Origin: Acidimicrobiaceae bacterium | Lineage (GTDB): Bacteria > Actinomycetota > Acidimicrobiia > Acidimicrobiales > RAAP-2 | Direction: 5' to 3' | NCBI GenBank assembly: GCA_003158855.1 | Contig: PMLJ01000048.1 | Coordinates: forward strand, 66,594-130,593 | DNA: 64,000 bases | Notes under the pieces: model-generated | Seen by the model: the letters and a program-made list of their open reading frames with translations, nothing else | Databases searched by the model: none | What the model was told of the DNA's origin: nothing | Translations under genes and position numbers: made by a program | Shown: positions 51,879 to 60,868 of the stretch, piece after piece | How the letters are laid out: each line of letters begins with the position of its first letter | How positions within the stretch are numbered: position 1 is the first letter of the stretch

Positions 51879-52517
51879 ATGGCGTCATCCCCTTCGTTCA
51901 CGACGATCCTCCTCGTACGCCACGGCGCGACCGCGACGACCGGCACCGTGCTGCCCGGAAGAGCGGCGGGTCTGCACCTCGCCGAGAAGGGAGTCGCCCA
52001 GGCGGAGGGCGTCGCCCGGCGAATCGCCGAGCTGGGAAAGAAGCCCGTCGCCGTGTACGTCTCGCCCCTGGAGCGCGCCCGCGAGACCGCGGCGCCCATC
52101 GCCCAAGCCCTGAAACTGCGTCCCGTCGCAGAACGCGGCCTCCTCGAGTGCGATTTCGGCTCCTGGACCGGGAAGAAGCTGGACCTGCTTCGCCGCAAAC
52201 CCGAATGGAAGACCGTGCTCAACGCCCCGAGCACCTTCCGGTTCCCCGAGGGCGAGTCGTTCGCCGAGATGCAGCTTCGGATGTGGAGCACGCTCGAAAA
52301 ACTGGCGCGCACGCACCGGAATCGGACCATCGTGGTCGTGAGCCACGCCGACACCATCAAGGCGGCCGTCACCTACGCCATGGGGGTCCCCCTCGACCTG
52401 TTCCAGCGCACCGTCATCTCGACCTGCTCGGTCAGCGCCATCGCGTTCACCAACTCCACGCCGGTGGTCTTGTGCGTGAACAACACCGGTTCCCTGAAGG
52501 AGCTCGCACCGTCATGA
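51879..52517 (+). CDS. Histidine phosphatase family protein (MSMEG_4193 type)
   Basis: Phosphoglycerate-mutase-like phosphatase, 212 residues: LLVRHGAT with the phospho-accepting His near residue 15, SPLERARETA, ECDFGSWTGKKL and the second His in VVSHADTIKAA. It overlaps the DUF3090 gene by 4 bp (ATGA), forming the conserved actinobacterial trio with DUF3090 and SCO1664-family proteins. Confidence 0.92.
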   Translation: MASSPSFTTILLVRHGATATTGTVLPGRAAGLHLAEKGVAQAEGVARRIAELGKKPVAVYVSPLERARETAAPIAQALKLRPVAERGLLECDFGSWTGKKLDLLRRKPEWKTVLNAPSTFRFPEGESFAEMQLRMWSTLEKLARTHRNRTIVVVSHADTIKAAVTYAMGVPLDLFQRTVISTCSVSAIAFTNSTPVVLCVNNTGSLKELAPS

Positions 52518-52993
52518 ACTACGTCTTTGACGCCCCCGACAAGGTGATGGTGGGCGTGCTCGGCGAGGTCGGCAACCGGCTCTTTCTGTTGCAGGCCCGC
52601 CAGGGCCGCCGCCTGGTCATCGTGAAGTGCGAGAAGCTGCAGCTGAGTGCCCTCGCCGAGTGGCTGGCCCAGGTCGTCGGCACCCTGGGCCGCCCGGGAC
52701 ACCTCCCCAGCGACTTCGTCCTCGAGCCCGAGTACGAGGAGGACTTCGTGGTCGGTGACATCGCGATCGCCGTCGACGAGGAGAACGAGACCGTCGAGGT
52801 CTCGCTCGAATCGATCGAGGAGGACGACGCCCTCGAGCTGACCCTCTCGAAGGAGTGGGCCGGCGGGCTCGCCATCGCCATCACCCGTCTCGTCGAGGCC
52901 GGACGTCCCCCGTGCCCCCTCTGCGGCGGACCCCTCGACCCCCAGGGCCACGACTGTCCCCGCACCAACGGACACCGGCCACCGATCCGCTAG
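52514..52993 (+). CDS. DUF3090 family protein
   Basis: 159-residue actinobacterial protein of unknown function. It starts MNYVFDAPDKVMVGVLGEVG and is rich in Glu/Asp. A C-terminal zinc-ribbon-like CPLCGGPLDP...DCPR ends the fold. Coupled to the phosphatase by ATGA, and followed by the SCO1664-family gene after 6 bp. Start ATG 52514; the longer frame beginning 52148 is a shadow of the phosphatase gene. Confidence 0.92.
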   Translation: MNYVFDAPDKVMVGVLGEVGNRLFLLQARQGRRLVIVKCEKLQLSALAEWLAQVVGTLGRPGHLPSDFVLEPEYEEDFVVGDIAIAVDEENETVEVSLESIEEDDALELTLSKEWAGGLAIAITRLVEAGRPPCPLCGGPLDPQGHDCPRTNGHRPPIR

Positions 52994-52999
52994 GGCCGG

Positions 53000-53707
53000 A
53001 TGAACCGCGACGAACAGCGAACACTCCTGAGCGAGGGTTCCATCGCGGTCGAAGGTCGCGTGGCGGGGTCGTCGAACCAGGCGCTGCTCGTGACCGTCTC
53101 GCTCGGCGGGTCATCGGCGCTGGCCTGCTACAAGCCCGAAGCCGGTGAGCGCCCGCTCTGGGACTTCCCCGACGGCCTGTGGCGCCGCGAGGTCGCCGCC
53201 TACGAGCTCGACGTCGTGCTCGAGACCGACCTCGTGCCCACGACCGTCGTTCGAGAGGACGCGCCCTTCGGAATCGGCTCGCTGCAGTGGTGGGTCCAGG
53301 ACAACCTCGAGGACCACTACTTCACGCTTCGCGAACGCCCCGAACTCTACGACTGGTTCGCGTCGTTGGCGGCCTTCGACGTGGTGGCGAACAACGCGGA
53401 CCGCAAGGCCGGCCACGTCCTCTTCGACGGGGTGCGCTGCTGGGCCATCGACAACGGGCTGTGCTTCCACGAGGAGGAGAAGCTGCGAACCGTCATCTGG
53501 GAGTACGCCGGGCTGCAGATCAACCCCCACCTGCTCGAGCGCATCGACCGGTTCGCCCAAGGTGACGTCGGCGCTCTCGCCAACTTCTTGAACGCCCACG
53601 AGCTCGCCTTCGCCCAGATGCGCGCGCACAACCTCGTCGAGAGCTCGCAGTACCCGACGCCCGACGACGATCGCGACTGGCCGCCCTATCCCTGGCCGCT
53701 CATCTAG
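53000..53707 (+). CDS. SCO1664 family protein
   Basis: 235-residue protein with distant PI3/PI4-kinase-like features: a YKPEAGERPLWDFPDGLWRREVAAY N-terminal lobe (in two pieces), DVVANNADRKAGHVLF and AIDNGLCFH, which resemble a catalytic loop and metal-binding DN. The family is actinobacterial and its activity unproven. It completes the trio with the phosphatase and DUF3090 genes. Convergent with the MFS gene, sharing CTAG. Confidence 0.9.
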   Translation: MNRDEQRTLLSEGSIAVEGRVAGSSNQALLVTVSLGGSSALACYKPEAGERPLWDFPDGLWRREVAAYELDVVLETDLVPTTVVREDAPFGIGSLQWWVQDNLEDHYFTLRERPELYDWFASLAAFDVVANNADRKAGHVLFDGVRCWAIDNGLCFHEEEKLRTVIWEYAGLQINPHLLERIDRFAQGDVGALANFLNAHELAFAQMRAHNLVESSQYPTPDDDRDWPPYPWPLI

Positions 53708-55176
53708 GTCAGGGGAACGAGCTCACCCTCGAACTCGGGCACCCCTGACTCGAGCATCAGGAACGTGAGCACCGCCCCGACGCCGAAGAACGCCGCGGCC
53801 CACCAGAAGGCCACCGCGTAGCCGTGCAGCGTCGCCTCCGTGGCGTAGTTGCGCACCACCGTCGCATCGTTGGATCTGGGCAGCTTCGAAAGGGACCGCA
53901 CCGTCGCCGACACGGCGATGGTGTTGAGCAGCGCGGTCCCCATCGAGCCGCCCACCTGCTGGGTCGTGTTCACCAGTGCCGACGCGGCGCCGGCGTCGCG
54001 GTGCTCGATCGACGCGGTCGCGCTGGCGATCGCCGGGGCGAAGATCAGTCCGAGGCCGAGTCCGGTGACGACGAGTCCCGGCAGGACGTGGCCGAAGTAG
54101 TCCGAGTTGGGTGGCAACTTCGTGAAGAGCACCATCCCCATGGTCGCGAGGACCATCCCGACCGGCACCAGGGGACGTGGACCGACCGTGTGGAGCAGGC
54201 GGGCGCTCGCGACGAAGGCCGAGAAGGCGATCGCCGCGACGAGGGGAAGAAAGGCGATGCCGGTGCGCATGGGGGAAAAGCCCAGCGTGTTCTGCAGGTA
54301 GTACGCGAGGAACAGCGAGGCGGCGAAGATGCCGATGTTGGTGATGAAGAGCGCGACCAGTGATCCGGCGCGGGTCCGATTGCTCAGCAGGCGAAGCGGC
54401 AGCAGCGGATGCGTCGAACGCTGCTGCCAGGAGACGAACAGGATCAGCAGCACGACGCCGAGGATCAGGCTCCCCCAGGTGAGGTGGTTCGACCAACTCG
54501 TCGTCACCGCGTGACCGAAACCGTAGACGACGAAGAACAGCCCGGCACTGGCGAGCACGGTGCCGAGCACGTCGAGACGCGTGCGCTGCTCGCCCTGGGC
54601 ACTCCGCACGAACAGGGCGACGCCGATGATGGCCACGAGGGCGAAGAACACGTTGATGAAGAGGCACCAGCGCCACGACATCCACTGGGTCAACGCTCCT
54701 CCGAGCAAGAGCCCCACCGCGGCGCCCGATCCGCCGATGGCGCCGTAGATGGCGAACGCCTTGGCGCGCTCCTTGGGCTCGCCGAACGTGACCGTCAGAG
54801 CCGCGAGCGCCGCCGGGGCCAGGAGGGCACCGAAGAGACCCTGGACCGCTCTCGCGGTGACCAGCATGGAGAAGCTGTTCGCTGCGCCCCCGATCGCCGA
54901 CGCGACCGCAAAGCCGACGAGGCCGGCGAGCAGGGCGTTGCGGCGACCCCACAGGTCACTGAGGCGCCCACCGAGCAACAAGAGCGATCCGAACGCCAGC
55001 GCGTACGCCGTGATGAGCCACTGCCTGTTCGCCGTCGAGAAGTGCAGGGCCAGCTGCGCACGAGGAAGCGCGATGTTGATCACCGTGGCGTCCAAGGTAA
55101 CCATGAGCTGAGCGATGCTCAACACCGCCAACGTCCACCATCGACGGGCGCGCGAAGAGACGTGGAAGTCAACCAT
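53704..55176 (-). CDS. MFS transporter, DHA2 (14-TM) drug exporter family
   Basis: 490-residue multidrug-type exporter with about 14 hydrophobic helices. Motifs: LDATVINIALP (motif D1-like at helix 1), GGRLSDLWGRRNALL (motif A), and the motif C region GAIGGSGAAVGLLLGGALTQW. Substrate is unknown; typical members export antibiotics, dyes or lipids by proton antiport. No regulator is adjacent. ATG 55176. Confidence 0.93.
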   Translation of the reverse strand: MVDFHVSSRARRWWTLAVLSIAQLMVTLDATVINIALPRAQLALHFSTANRQWLITAYALAFGSLLLLGGRLSDLWGRRNALLAGLVGFAVASAIGGAANSFSMLVTARAVQGLFGALLAPAALAALTVTFGEPKERAKAFAIYGAIGGSGAAVGLLLGGALTQWMSWRWCLFINVFFALVAIIGVALFVRSAQGEQRTRLDVLGTVLASAGLFFVVYGFGHAVTTSWSNHLTWGSLILGVVLLILFVSWQQRSTHPLLPLRLLSNRTRAGSLVALFITNIGIFAASLFLAYYLQNTLGFSPMRTGIAFLPLVAAIAFSAFVASARLLHTVGPRPLVPVGMVLATMGMVLFTKLPPNSDYFGHVLPGLVVTGLGLGLIFAPAIASATASIEHRDAGAASALVNTTQQVGGSMGTALLNTIAVSATVRSLSKLPRSNDATVVRNYATEATLHGYAVAFWWAAAFFGVGAVLTFLMLESGVPEFEGELVPLT

Positions 55177-55274
55177 AACCTTCTGACCAGCCTAAAGAGC
55201 CCGGGCTCGCCAGCGGCGCATTCGACACAAGACCCTGGCCAACGGCTGCGGTCTCCACGCGAACTTCCTGCGAA

Positions 55275-56243
55275 CTAGCCGCGCGCCTTCAATGCTTCGA
55301 TCAACGCTGGCAGCACCTTGTGCACGTCGCCCACGATGCCGAAGTCGGCGATCTGGAAGATTGGCGCATCGGCGTCCTTGTTGATCGCGACGATGTTCTT
55401 CGAACCCTTCATTCCCACCATGTGCTGGGTGGCGCCCGAGATGCCGCACGCGATGTAGACCGTGGGCTTCACGGTCTTGCCGGTCTGGCCCACCTGGTGC
55501 GAGTAGGGAACCCAACCGGCGTCGACGATCGCCCGGCTGGCGCCCGCGGCGCCGCCCAGGAGCTTCGCCGCTTCCTCGATGAGCGCGTACTTGCCGGCTT
55601 CACCGAGTCCGCGTCCGCCCGACACGACGACGGCGGCCTCCTCGAGCTTCGGGCCGGTGCGCTCCTCGACGTGGCTCGTCGTGATCGTGGCGGCACCGGC
55701 GGTGCCGGTGTCACCGGCGGGCGCGGCGACCACCGTCGCGGCGAGCCCCTCGGTCGGCTCGACGACGAACGACTTCGCGCGCACCACGATGATCCCGGGG
55801 CCCTCGCCCGTGAAGCGCGCCTTCACTGTTTGGCTGCCGCCGAAGCCCGGGTGCTCGGTGACGAGACCACCCTCGTCCGAAAGACCGGTCACGTTGGTGA
55901 GAACCGGACGGTCCAGACGAGCCGACAGGCGTCCGGCGACGTCGCGTCCGTCGTAGCTGGTGGGAATCAGGATTGCGTCCGGCGCTCCTTGACTCGCGAT
56001 CAGCGCGGCGATCGCCGCCGCCACGGGAACCCCGGGCAACGCGCCATTGAGAGGTCCGACGTCGTACAGGGTTGTCGCGCCGAACTCGCCGGCTTCCTGG
56101 CTGAGCGCGGTGGCGTCGTCGCCCCACGTGATCGCCGACACGGTGGCGGAAAAGTTGCGCGCGTGACTCAGCAGTTCGAGCGACGTGGTGGTGAGGGTTC
56201 CGTTGGATGGCTCGACGACCACCCAGATGTTTGACAGTGACAT
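55275..56243 (-). CDS. etfA: Electron transfer flavoprotein alpha subunit
   Basis: FAD-bearing ETF subunit, 322 residues. The C-terminal FAD domain shows [38 protein letters not shown] (in two parts), [13 protein letters not shown] and [19 protein letters not shown]. It accepts electrons from acyl-CoA dehydrogenases and passes them to ETF:quinone oxidoreductase. It follows etfB by 9 bp. Confidence 0.97.
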   Translation of the reverse strand: MSLSNIWVVVEPSNGTLTTTSLELLSHARNFSATVSAITWGDDATALSQEAGEFGATTLYDVGPLNGALPGVPVAAAIAALIASQGAPDAILIPTSYDGRDVAGRLSARLDRPVLTNVTGLSDEGGLVTEHPGFGGSQTVKARFTGEGPGIIVVRAKSFVVEPTEGLAATVVAAPAGDTGTAGAATITTSHVEERTGPKLEEAAVVVSGGRGLGEAGKYALIEEAAKLLGGAAGASRAIVDAGWVPYSHQVGQTGKTVKPTVYIACGISGATQHMVGMKGSKNIVAINKDADAPIFQIADFGIVGDVHKVLPALIEALKARG

Positions 56244-56252
56244 TTCGCTCTC

Positions 56253-57026
56253 CTACAGAACTTTGATTGACTCGAGGAACGCGACGATCTTCTCGGCGCC
56301 ATCTCCTTCATCGACGTACTTCTCGCCCGCGGCGCGCGACTCCGAGGCAACGACCTCGGTGATCTGCTGGCGCGCGCCCGAAGGGCCCACGTCGCTGGCG
56401 AGCCCGAGGTCCGCGACGCTCAACACCTCGACGGGCTTGGACTTGGCGGCCATGATGCCCTTGAACGACGCGTAGCGGGGCTCAACAACGCCGGCGGTGA
56501 CGGTGACGACCGCGGGAATCGGTGCCGTGACCTCGTCGTAGCCGGACTCGGTCTGGCGGTCGACCTTCACGGTCGAGCCTTCGACGGTGACCGACTTGGC
56601 GAAGGTGATCGACGGCAGACCGAGCAGCTCGGCGAGCTGGACCGGCGTGGTGCCGGTGTAGCCGTCGGACGATTCGGTGGCGCACAGGATCAGGTCCGGC
56701 ATCGCGCGTCGAATGACGGCGGCGAGCACCTTGGCGGTCCCGAGCGAATCGGTGCCACGGATCGAGTCGTCACTCACGATGACGGCCTTCGCGGCACCCA
56801 TGGCGAGCGCATTGCGAAGTCCCGCGACGTCAGCGGCGGAACCCATCGAGACGACCGTGACCTCACCACCGCCAGCCTTGTCGACCAGTTGGAGAGCCAT
56901 TTCGACACCGTAGGTGTCGGCCTCGTCAAGGATCAGCTTGCCCGAACGATCCAAGTTGTGCGACGCGTCAAACGACTGGGGCGCAGCGGGATCAGGAATT
57001 TGTTTTACACAGACGACAACGTTCAT
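56253..57026 (-). CDS. etfB: Electron transfer flavoprotein beta subunit
   Basis: ETF subunit, 257 residues, binding AMP: MNVVVCVKQIPDPAAP start, DTYGVEMALQLVD, CATESSDGYTGTTPVQLAELL and the C-terminal AKSKPVEVLSV. Group I ETF, serving beta-oxidation. It forms an operon with etfA. Confidence 0.97.
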   Translation of the reverse strand: MNVVVCVKQIPDPAAPQSFDASHNLDRSGKLILDEADTYGVEMALQLVDKAGGGEVTVVSMGSAADVAGLRNALAMGAAKAVIVSDDSIRGTDSLGTAKVLAAVIRRAMPDLILCATESSDGYTGTTPVQLAELLGLPSITFAKSVTVEGSTVKVDRQTESGYDEVTAPIPAVVTVTAGVVEPRYASFKGIMAAKSKPVEVLSVADLGLASDVGPSGARQQITEVVASESRAAGEKYVDEGDGAEKIVAFLESIKVL

Positions 57027-57072
57027 GCCCTTTAATCTAGGGCATTACCGACCAGTACAAATCAAATTCCGA

Positions 57073-57753
57073 TCAGCCCGCGAGCGCGAGAGCCGTGGCT
57101 GGATCGTCGGTGATGATGCTCTTCACGCCGAGTTCCGCCATCTCCTTTATATCCAAGGGATTATTGACCGTCCAGACATTCAGGTCGAGCTCGAGCTCGT
57201 TGGCCAGCGCCATCGACTCGGGCCCGACGGTGCTGAAATGCGCGTTCACCGCGTCAAGGCCCAGCACGTGGGCCTGGGTCATGGCGCTCGCGAGCTCGAC
57301 ATCCCAGACGAGCCAGCCCACGGGCATGGCGTCGTCGAACGAGCGCACCACCGCGCACGTCGCGAGGTCGAAGCAGGAGATGAGCACCGAATCGGCCCGG
57401 TTGACGTCGTGCAGGAGGGTGACGACCTGGCGCGCGAGCTCCCCCGTTGGCTCGTAGGTCGGCTCACTCGAATGTTGAATGTTCTTGATCTCCACGTTGA
57501 CCTGGATCCCCCGGCAGGCGTCCAGGGCCACTTGAAGGGTGGGGACGTAGGAGGGCAGATCGCGTCGCTCGCAGTACGCGATGACGAGGTCGCCAATGAC
57601 CGGATCGTGGTGAACGACGAGCTCCCCGTCGCCAGTGCGGCGCACGTCGAGCTCGACGCCGTGGACCCCGATCCCCTTCGCGGCGACGAAAGCGCGAACC
57701 GTGTTTTCCCTCTCCACGACGTGCAGTCCCCGGTGGGCGTAGATCTCGGTCAC
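57073..57753 (-). CDS. Glycerophosphodiester phosphodiesterase
   Basis: GDPD-family TIM-barrel enzyme, 226 residues, no signal peptide, so cytoplasmic. Motifs: HRGLHVVERENTVRAF, GVELDVRRTGDGELVVHHDP (catalytic Glu-x-Asp and His) and VNVEIKN; near the C-terminus LNVWTVN. It hydrolyses glycerophosphodiesters to glycerol-3-phosphate and an alcohol. The start is GTG 57753. Confidence 0.92.
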   Translation of the reverse strand: MTEIYAHRGLHVVERENTVRAFVAAKGIGVHGVELDVRRTGDGELVVHHDPVIGDLVIAYCERRDLPSYVPTLQVALDACRGIQVNVEIKNIQHSSEPTYEPTGELARQVVTLLHDVNRADSVLISCFDLATCAVVRSFDDAMPVGWLVWDVELASAMTQAHVLGLDAVNAHFSTVGPESMALANELELDLNVWTVNNPLDIKEMAELGVKSIITDDPATALALAG

Positions 57754-57819
57754 GACCTCGAGTTTGGCAGGTGGGGCCCCAAACCCTCCGGTTAAGGGTA
57801 AGAAATGCCTAAAACACCC

Positions 57820-57848
57820 TTGTATTTCAACAGGGACTTAAGTAAAAT
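57820..57848 (+). promoter_or_regulatory. Predicted whiB promoter
   Basis: TTGTAT (57820-57825), 17 bp spacer, TAAAAT (57843-57848). The start would lie near 57855, giving a leader of about 55 nt with AAAGG before ATG 57910. It is the best match to a housekeeping promoter that I saw in this part of the window. Confidence 0.65.
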
Positions 57849-57909
57849 TGAAACTCCCGCCCGCCAAAGCTTTCTGGGAAAGCCACGCGGATTTACCAAA
57901 GGATTTGTC

Positions 57910-58206
57910 ATGTCGTTGATCTGGAACCGTACCCACGCCTGGGATGACGCCGACTGGCGTGCGGCGGCCGCGTGCCGCGATACCGAGCCGGAGCTCTTCT
58001 TCCCGGTGGGCACCACCGGCATGGCGACCGACCAGATTGAGTCCGCCAAGCGGGTCTGTGACAACTGTGACGCCCAGAAGGCCTGCCTGGAGTTCGCCTT
58101 GGCGACCAACCAGGAATCGGGCGTCTGGGGCGGAACCACCGAGGACGAGCGCCGCAAACTGCGCAAGCAGTGGCTGGCCGCGCGTCGCCGCTCCGCCGCG
58201 AGTTAG
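57910..58206 (+). CDS. WhiB-family transcriptional regulator, WhiB1-like
   Basis: Iron-sulfur regulator of 98 residues. Cluster cysteines C22, C50, C53 and C59 (AAC, RVCDNCDAQKAC), then the turn GVWGG and a basic C-terminal tail ERRKLRKQW that binds DNA or sigma factor. PELFFPVGTTG before the Cys triplet recalls WhiB1/WhiB2-type proteins. ATG 57910 has AAAGG; the in-frame ATG at 57805 precedes the promoter's -10 and is rejected. In studied bacteria WhiB1 responds to nitric oxide. Convergent with pdtaS. Confidence 0.93.
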   Translation: MSLIWNRTHAWDDADWRAAAACRDTEPELFFPVGTTGMATDQIESAKRVCDNCDAQKACLEFALATNQESGVWGGTTEDERRKLRKQWLAARRRSAAS

Positions 58207-59690
58207 AGCCGAGCGGTCGTAGGAACGACCACGCGCACGAACGTCCCCCCGCCCTGGGAGTACGGGACCGAGTTCATCTCAATGCTGCCGTGCAGCTGGG
58301 TGCGCACGAGGTCGCGCACAATCGAAAGCCCGAGGCTCGTCGGGACCTCGAGCGAGAAGTCGTCGCCGAGACCGCGGCCGTTATCGCGTATTTCGGCGAC
58401 GGCGTTGCCGTCCTCTTGATAGAGGTTCAGCGTCACGACGCCGACGTGATCGTTGGCCGCGCCCCCGAAGTCAACGAAGGCGTGCTCCACGGCGTTGGTG
58501 AGCAGCTCCGCGAGCGCCACCGCGAGCGGCGTCGCGAGGTCGGTGGGCAACGTTCCGAGTTCGCCGTTCACGACAATCTCCACGGGATGCAGGGCCAAGA
58601 CCGTGTCTTCCACCAGCAGGACGAGCGAACGAACGATTTCGTCGAAAACCACTTCCTCACCCGGTTCGCGAGAGAGCACCTCGTGCACCACGGCGATCGA
58701 GCGTACGCGGCGTTCGGCTTCCTGCAACGCGGTGCGCGTCTCGATCTCGTCACTGCGCCGGGCCTGCAGGCGCAGCAGCGATGAGATCGTCTGAAGGTTG
58801 TTCTTCACGCGGTGGTGGACTTCCCGCACCGCCGCTTCCTTGCTCAAGACCAGTCGGTTGAGTTGGCGAAGGTCCGAGACGTCTCGCACGAGGACGACAA
58901 CCCCGGTGACGATGCCGTGGTCGAAGAGCGGGACGCAGTGAAAGAGGATCGCGACGTCCTGGCCGCGGTCGATCTCCTCCATGGCAGGAATCCCGAACTC
59001 GAGCGATCGCTCGACCACGCGCACTCGGAGCCCCAAGGCGCGAAGGGTGTGGCCCTCCACCGAGGCGTAGATCCCCAACCGGTGCAGCGCGTTCGTCGCG
59101 TTGGGCGTCGAGAACTCGACTTCGCCGCGCTCGTCGAGCAGGAGGATGCCGTCACCCACCCGCGGCATGCCCGGTCCGGCGACGTCATCCTCGCGGTACG
59201 GGAACGTCGCGTCGGCGACCATCGAGCACAGGCGCTCGAAGATTGAGAGGTACACCTGCTCGTAGAGCGACGCCGGTCCGTGCAGCGGACCCTGCAGGCG
59301 CACGAGCACGGCCACGATCTTGCCGTCGAAGCTCACGGGCACGCACCAGACCGGCACCGCACCTTCGATCTTGTCGATCTTCAACTCTCCGACGACGCGC
59401 GCGCCGCTCTCGATCGCCAGGCCCACGAGGGGCCAGGCGTCGGGCTCTTGGATGGTCCCGACCAGGTCGTCGTTCAGCAACGTCGATCGGTTGTTCGGCC
59501 GCATCTGGCCCAGGACGACGAAGTCCCCGGACCCGCGATCGGAGGGCTCATCGACCTTCGCCATCAGCAGCATGTCGGAGAACGAAAGGTCCGACAACAG
59601 CGACCACGACGCCGTGAGGCGAAGAAGGTGGTCGATCGCCGCGTCGTCGAGCTTCGTGCGCGATGAGGCGAGTTCGGCGAGGGTGGCCAT
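58203..59690 (-). CDS. pdtaS: Sensor histidine kinase, PdtaS-like
   Basis: Cytosolic sensor kinase, 495 residues, no membrane segment. N-terminal GAF domain (about 10-160), PAS domain (about 180-290; MPRVGDGILLLDERGEVEF), HisKA_2 with the phospho-accepting His in VREVHHRVKNNLQTISSLLRLQ, and an HATPase_c domain with LAELLTNAVEHAF and IRDNGRGLG. In actinobacteria PdtaS partners PdtaR, an antitermination response regulator; no pdtaR is in this window. ATG 59690 overlaps the PHP-gene stop by one base. The longer frame to 60158 is antisense-type shadow within the PHP gene. Confidence 0.9.
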   Translation of the reverse strand: MATLAELASSRTKLDDAAIDHLLRLTASWSLLSDLSFSDMLLMAKVDEPSDRGSGDFVVLGQMRPNNRSTLLNDDLVGTIQEPDAWPLVGLAIESGARVVGELKIDKIEGAVPVWCVPVSFDGKIVAVLVRLQGPLHGPASLYEQVYLSIFERLCSMVADATFPYREDDVAGPGMPRVGDGILLLDERGEVEFSTPNATNALHRLGIYASVEGHTLRALGLRVRVVERSLEFGIPAMEEIDRGQDVAILFHCVPLFDHGIVTGVVVLVRDVSDLRQLNRLVLSKEAAVREVHHRVKNNLQTISSLLRLQARRSDEIETRTALQEAERRVRSIAVVHEVLSREPGEEVVFDEIVRSLVLLVEDTVLALHPVEIVVNGELGTLPTDLATPLAVALAELLTNAVEHAFVDFGGAANDHVGVVTLNLYQEDGNAVAEIRDNGRGLGDDFSLEVPTSLGLSIVRDLVRTQLHGSIEMNSVPYSQGGGTFVRVVVPTTARL

Positions 59691-60565
59691 CAGAGGGCCC
59701 GCAGGGGAACGAGCTGACGCTGGCGGTTCGTGTAAGTGGCGAGCTCGGTGACGCCTCGCGCCTCGAGAAGGTCTGCCAGGTCGCCCGCCCGCTCTCCGAC
59801 GCGCTCGAGCCGGTGGGCGTCGCTCGCCGTCGTGAACGTGAGTCCACCGGCCACTAATCGGTCGAGGAAACCTTCGGCTGGGTACTGCTCGCCGACGGGC
59901 TTCACCCAACCCGCCGACGAGCACTCGATCGACACGTCGGCGGACGCGGCGGCGCCGGCCATGCGGTCCCAGTGCTCGGCGGGGTTCGGAGAGAAGAAAC
60001 CGGCGACCTTGATGAGATCCGGGTGCGCCAGCACGTCGACCGAGTTCGACGCCGCGAGCTCCTCGAGGGCCTCCGCGTAGTCGGCCCAGCACCGGTCGAC
60101 GTCGCGAACGCTCCACTCGTGCATCTGGACCTCGTTGTCGATGTCGTCGAACTGCCACGTTCCGAGCCAGTGCACCGATCCGATCAGGACGTCGAACGGG
60201 TACTGCGCGAGCAGCGCGGAAACCTCGTCCATCTGTCCGCGGTAGTAGTCGACCTCCAGGCCGATCTTCACGGGCAGTCCCTGGTCCTTCGCGGCCTGGG
60301 CCAGGTTGACGTACTCCTCGAGGGAGTTTTTCGCGTGAAAGTTGAAATACTCGGCCATGATCGGGCTCGTCGGCTCGTGGCCGAAGCGCTCCCAGAACGG
60401 TCCGACGGTCGACATCACGTCGACGAAACGGTGGGCGTGCTCGGTGAGGGCGAGTTCGGTGACGCCGTGGATCGCGGCCTCGTCGCAGTACGTGGCGATC
60501 TGGTCGAGATCGAACCAGACCGATGACTTCGAATGCGGCCAGAGATGCAGGTGGTAGTCAATCAC
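59690..60565 (-). CDS. PHP-domain phosphatase (histidinol-phosphatase type)
   Basis: Metal-dependent phosphoesterase, 291 residues: DYHLHLWPHS, EHAHRF, GLEVDYYRG, GSVHWLG, DVLAHPDL and SDAH, the metal-binding motifs of the PHP superfamily in the right order. Histidinol-phosphatase (HisJ-type) is the nearest known member; no other his gene is nearby, so the substrate remains open. The TGATG junction couples it to pdtaS. Confidence 0.85.
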   Translation of the reverse strand: MIDYHLHLWPHSKSSVWFDLDQIATYCDEAAIHGVTELALTEHAHRFVDVMSTVGPFWERFGHEPTSPIMAEYFNFHAKNSLEEYVNLAQAAKDQGLPVKIGLEVDYYRGQMDEVSALLAQYPFDVLIGSVHWLGTWQFDDIDNEVQMHEWSVRDVDRCWADYAEALEELAASNSVDVLAHPDLIKVAGFFSPNPAEHWDRMAGAAASADVSIECSSAGWVKPVGEQYPAEGFLDRLVAGGLTFTTASDAHRLERVGERAGDLADLLEARGVTELATYTNRQRQLVPLRAL

Positions 60566-60583
60566 GGCGGTCCCCTCAGGGGA

Positions 60584-60817
60584 TCAGGCGTTGCCGAAGC
60601 CGACGACGCGCTCGCTCGCCGACGTTGCGAACTCCACGTAGGAGATGCGCGAGGCGGGGACGCCGACCCGGCGGCCCTTTCGATCGGTGAGCCAGAGGAT
60701 GTGGTCGCTCGCGAGGGCGGCCTCGACTTCCTTCATGATCTGCTCTCGATTGGCGTCCTCGGGAAGTTCGACCTCGAGTTCCTTCATCGACTGCACGATG
60801 CCAATACGAATATCCAT
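60584..60817 (-). CDS. DUF3107 family protein
   Basis: 77-residue actinobacterial protein: MDIRIGIVQSMKELEVELPE with a C-terminal RVGVPASRISYVEFATS. The family is conserved in Actinobacteria with unknown function. It lies 18 bp upstream of the PHP gene on the same strand. Confidence 0.9.
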   Translation of the reverse strand: MDIRIGIVQSMKELEVELPEDANREQIMKEVEAALASDHILWLTDRKGRRVGVPASRISYVEFATSASERVVGFGNA

Positions 60818-60868
60818 TACGACTCCTCTGTCACGATGGCGACTTTCCCCATGTTACGGCGTTGGGGC

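Noticed and set aside
59691-60158. N-terminal extension of the PdtaS-like kinase
   Set aside because: It reads through the PHP-phosphatase gene in another frame, and the GAF domain begins at ATG 59690.
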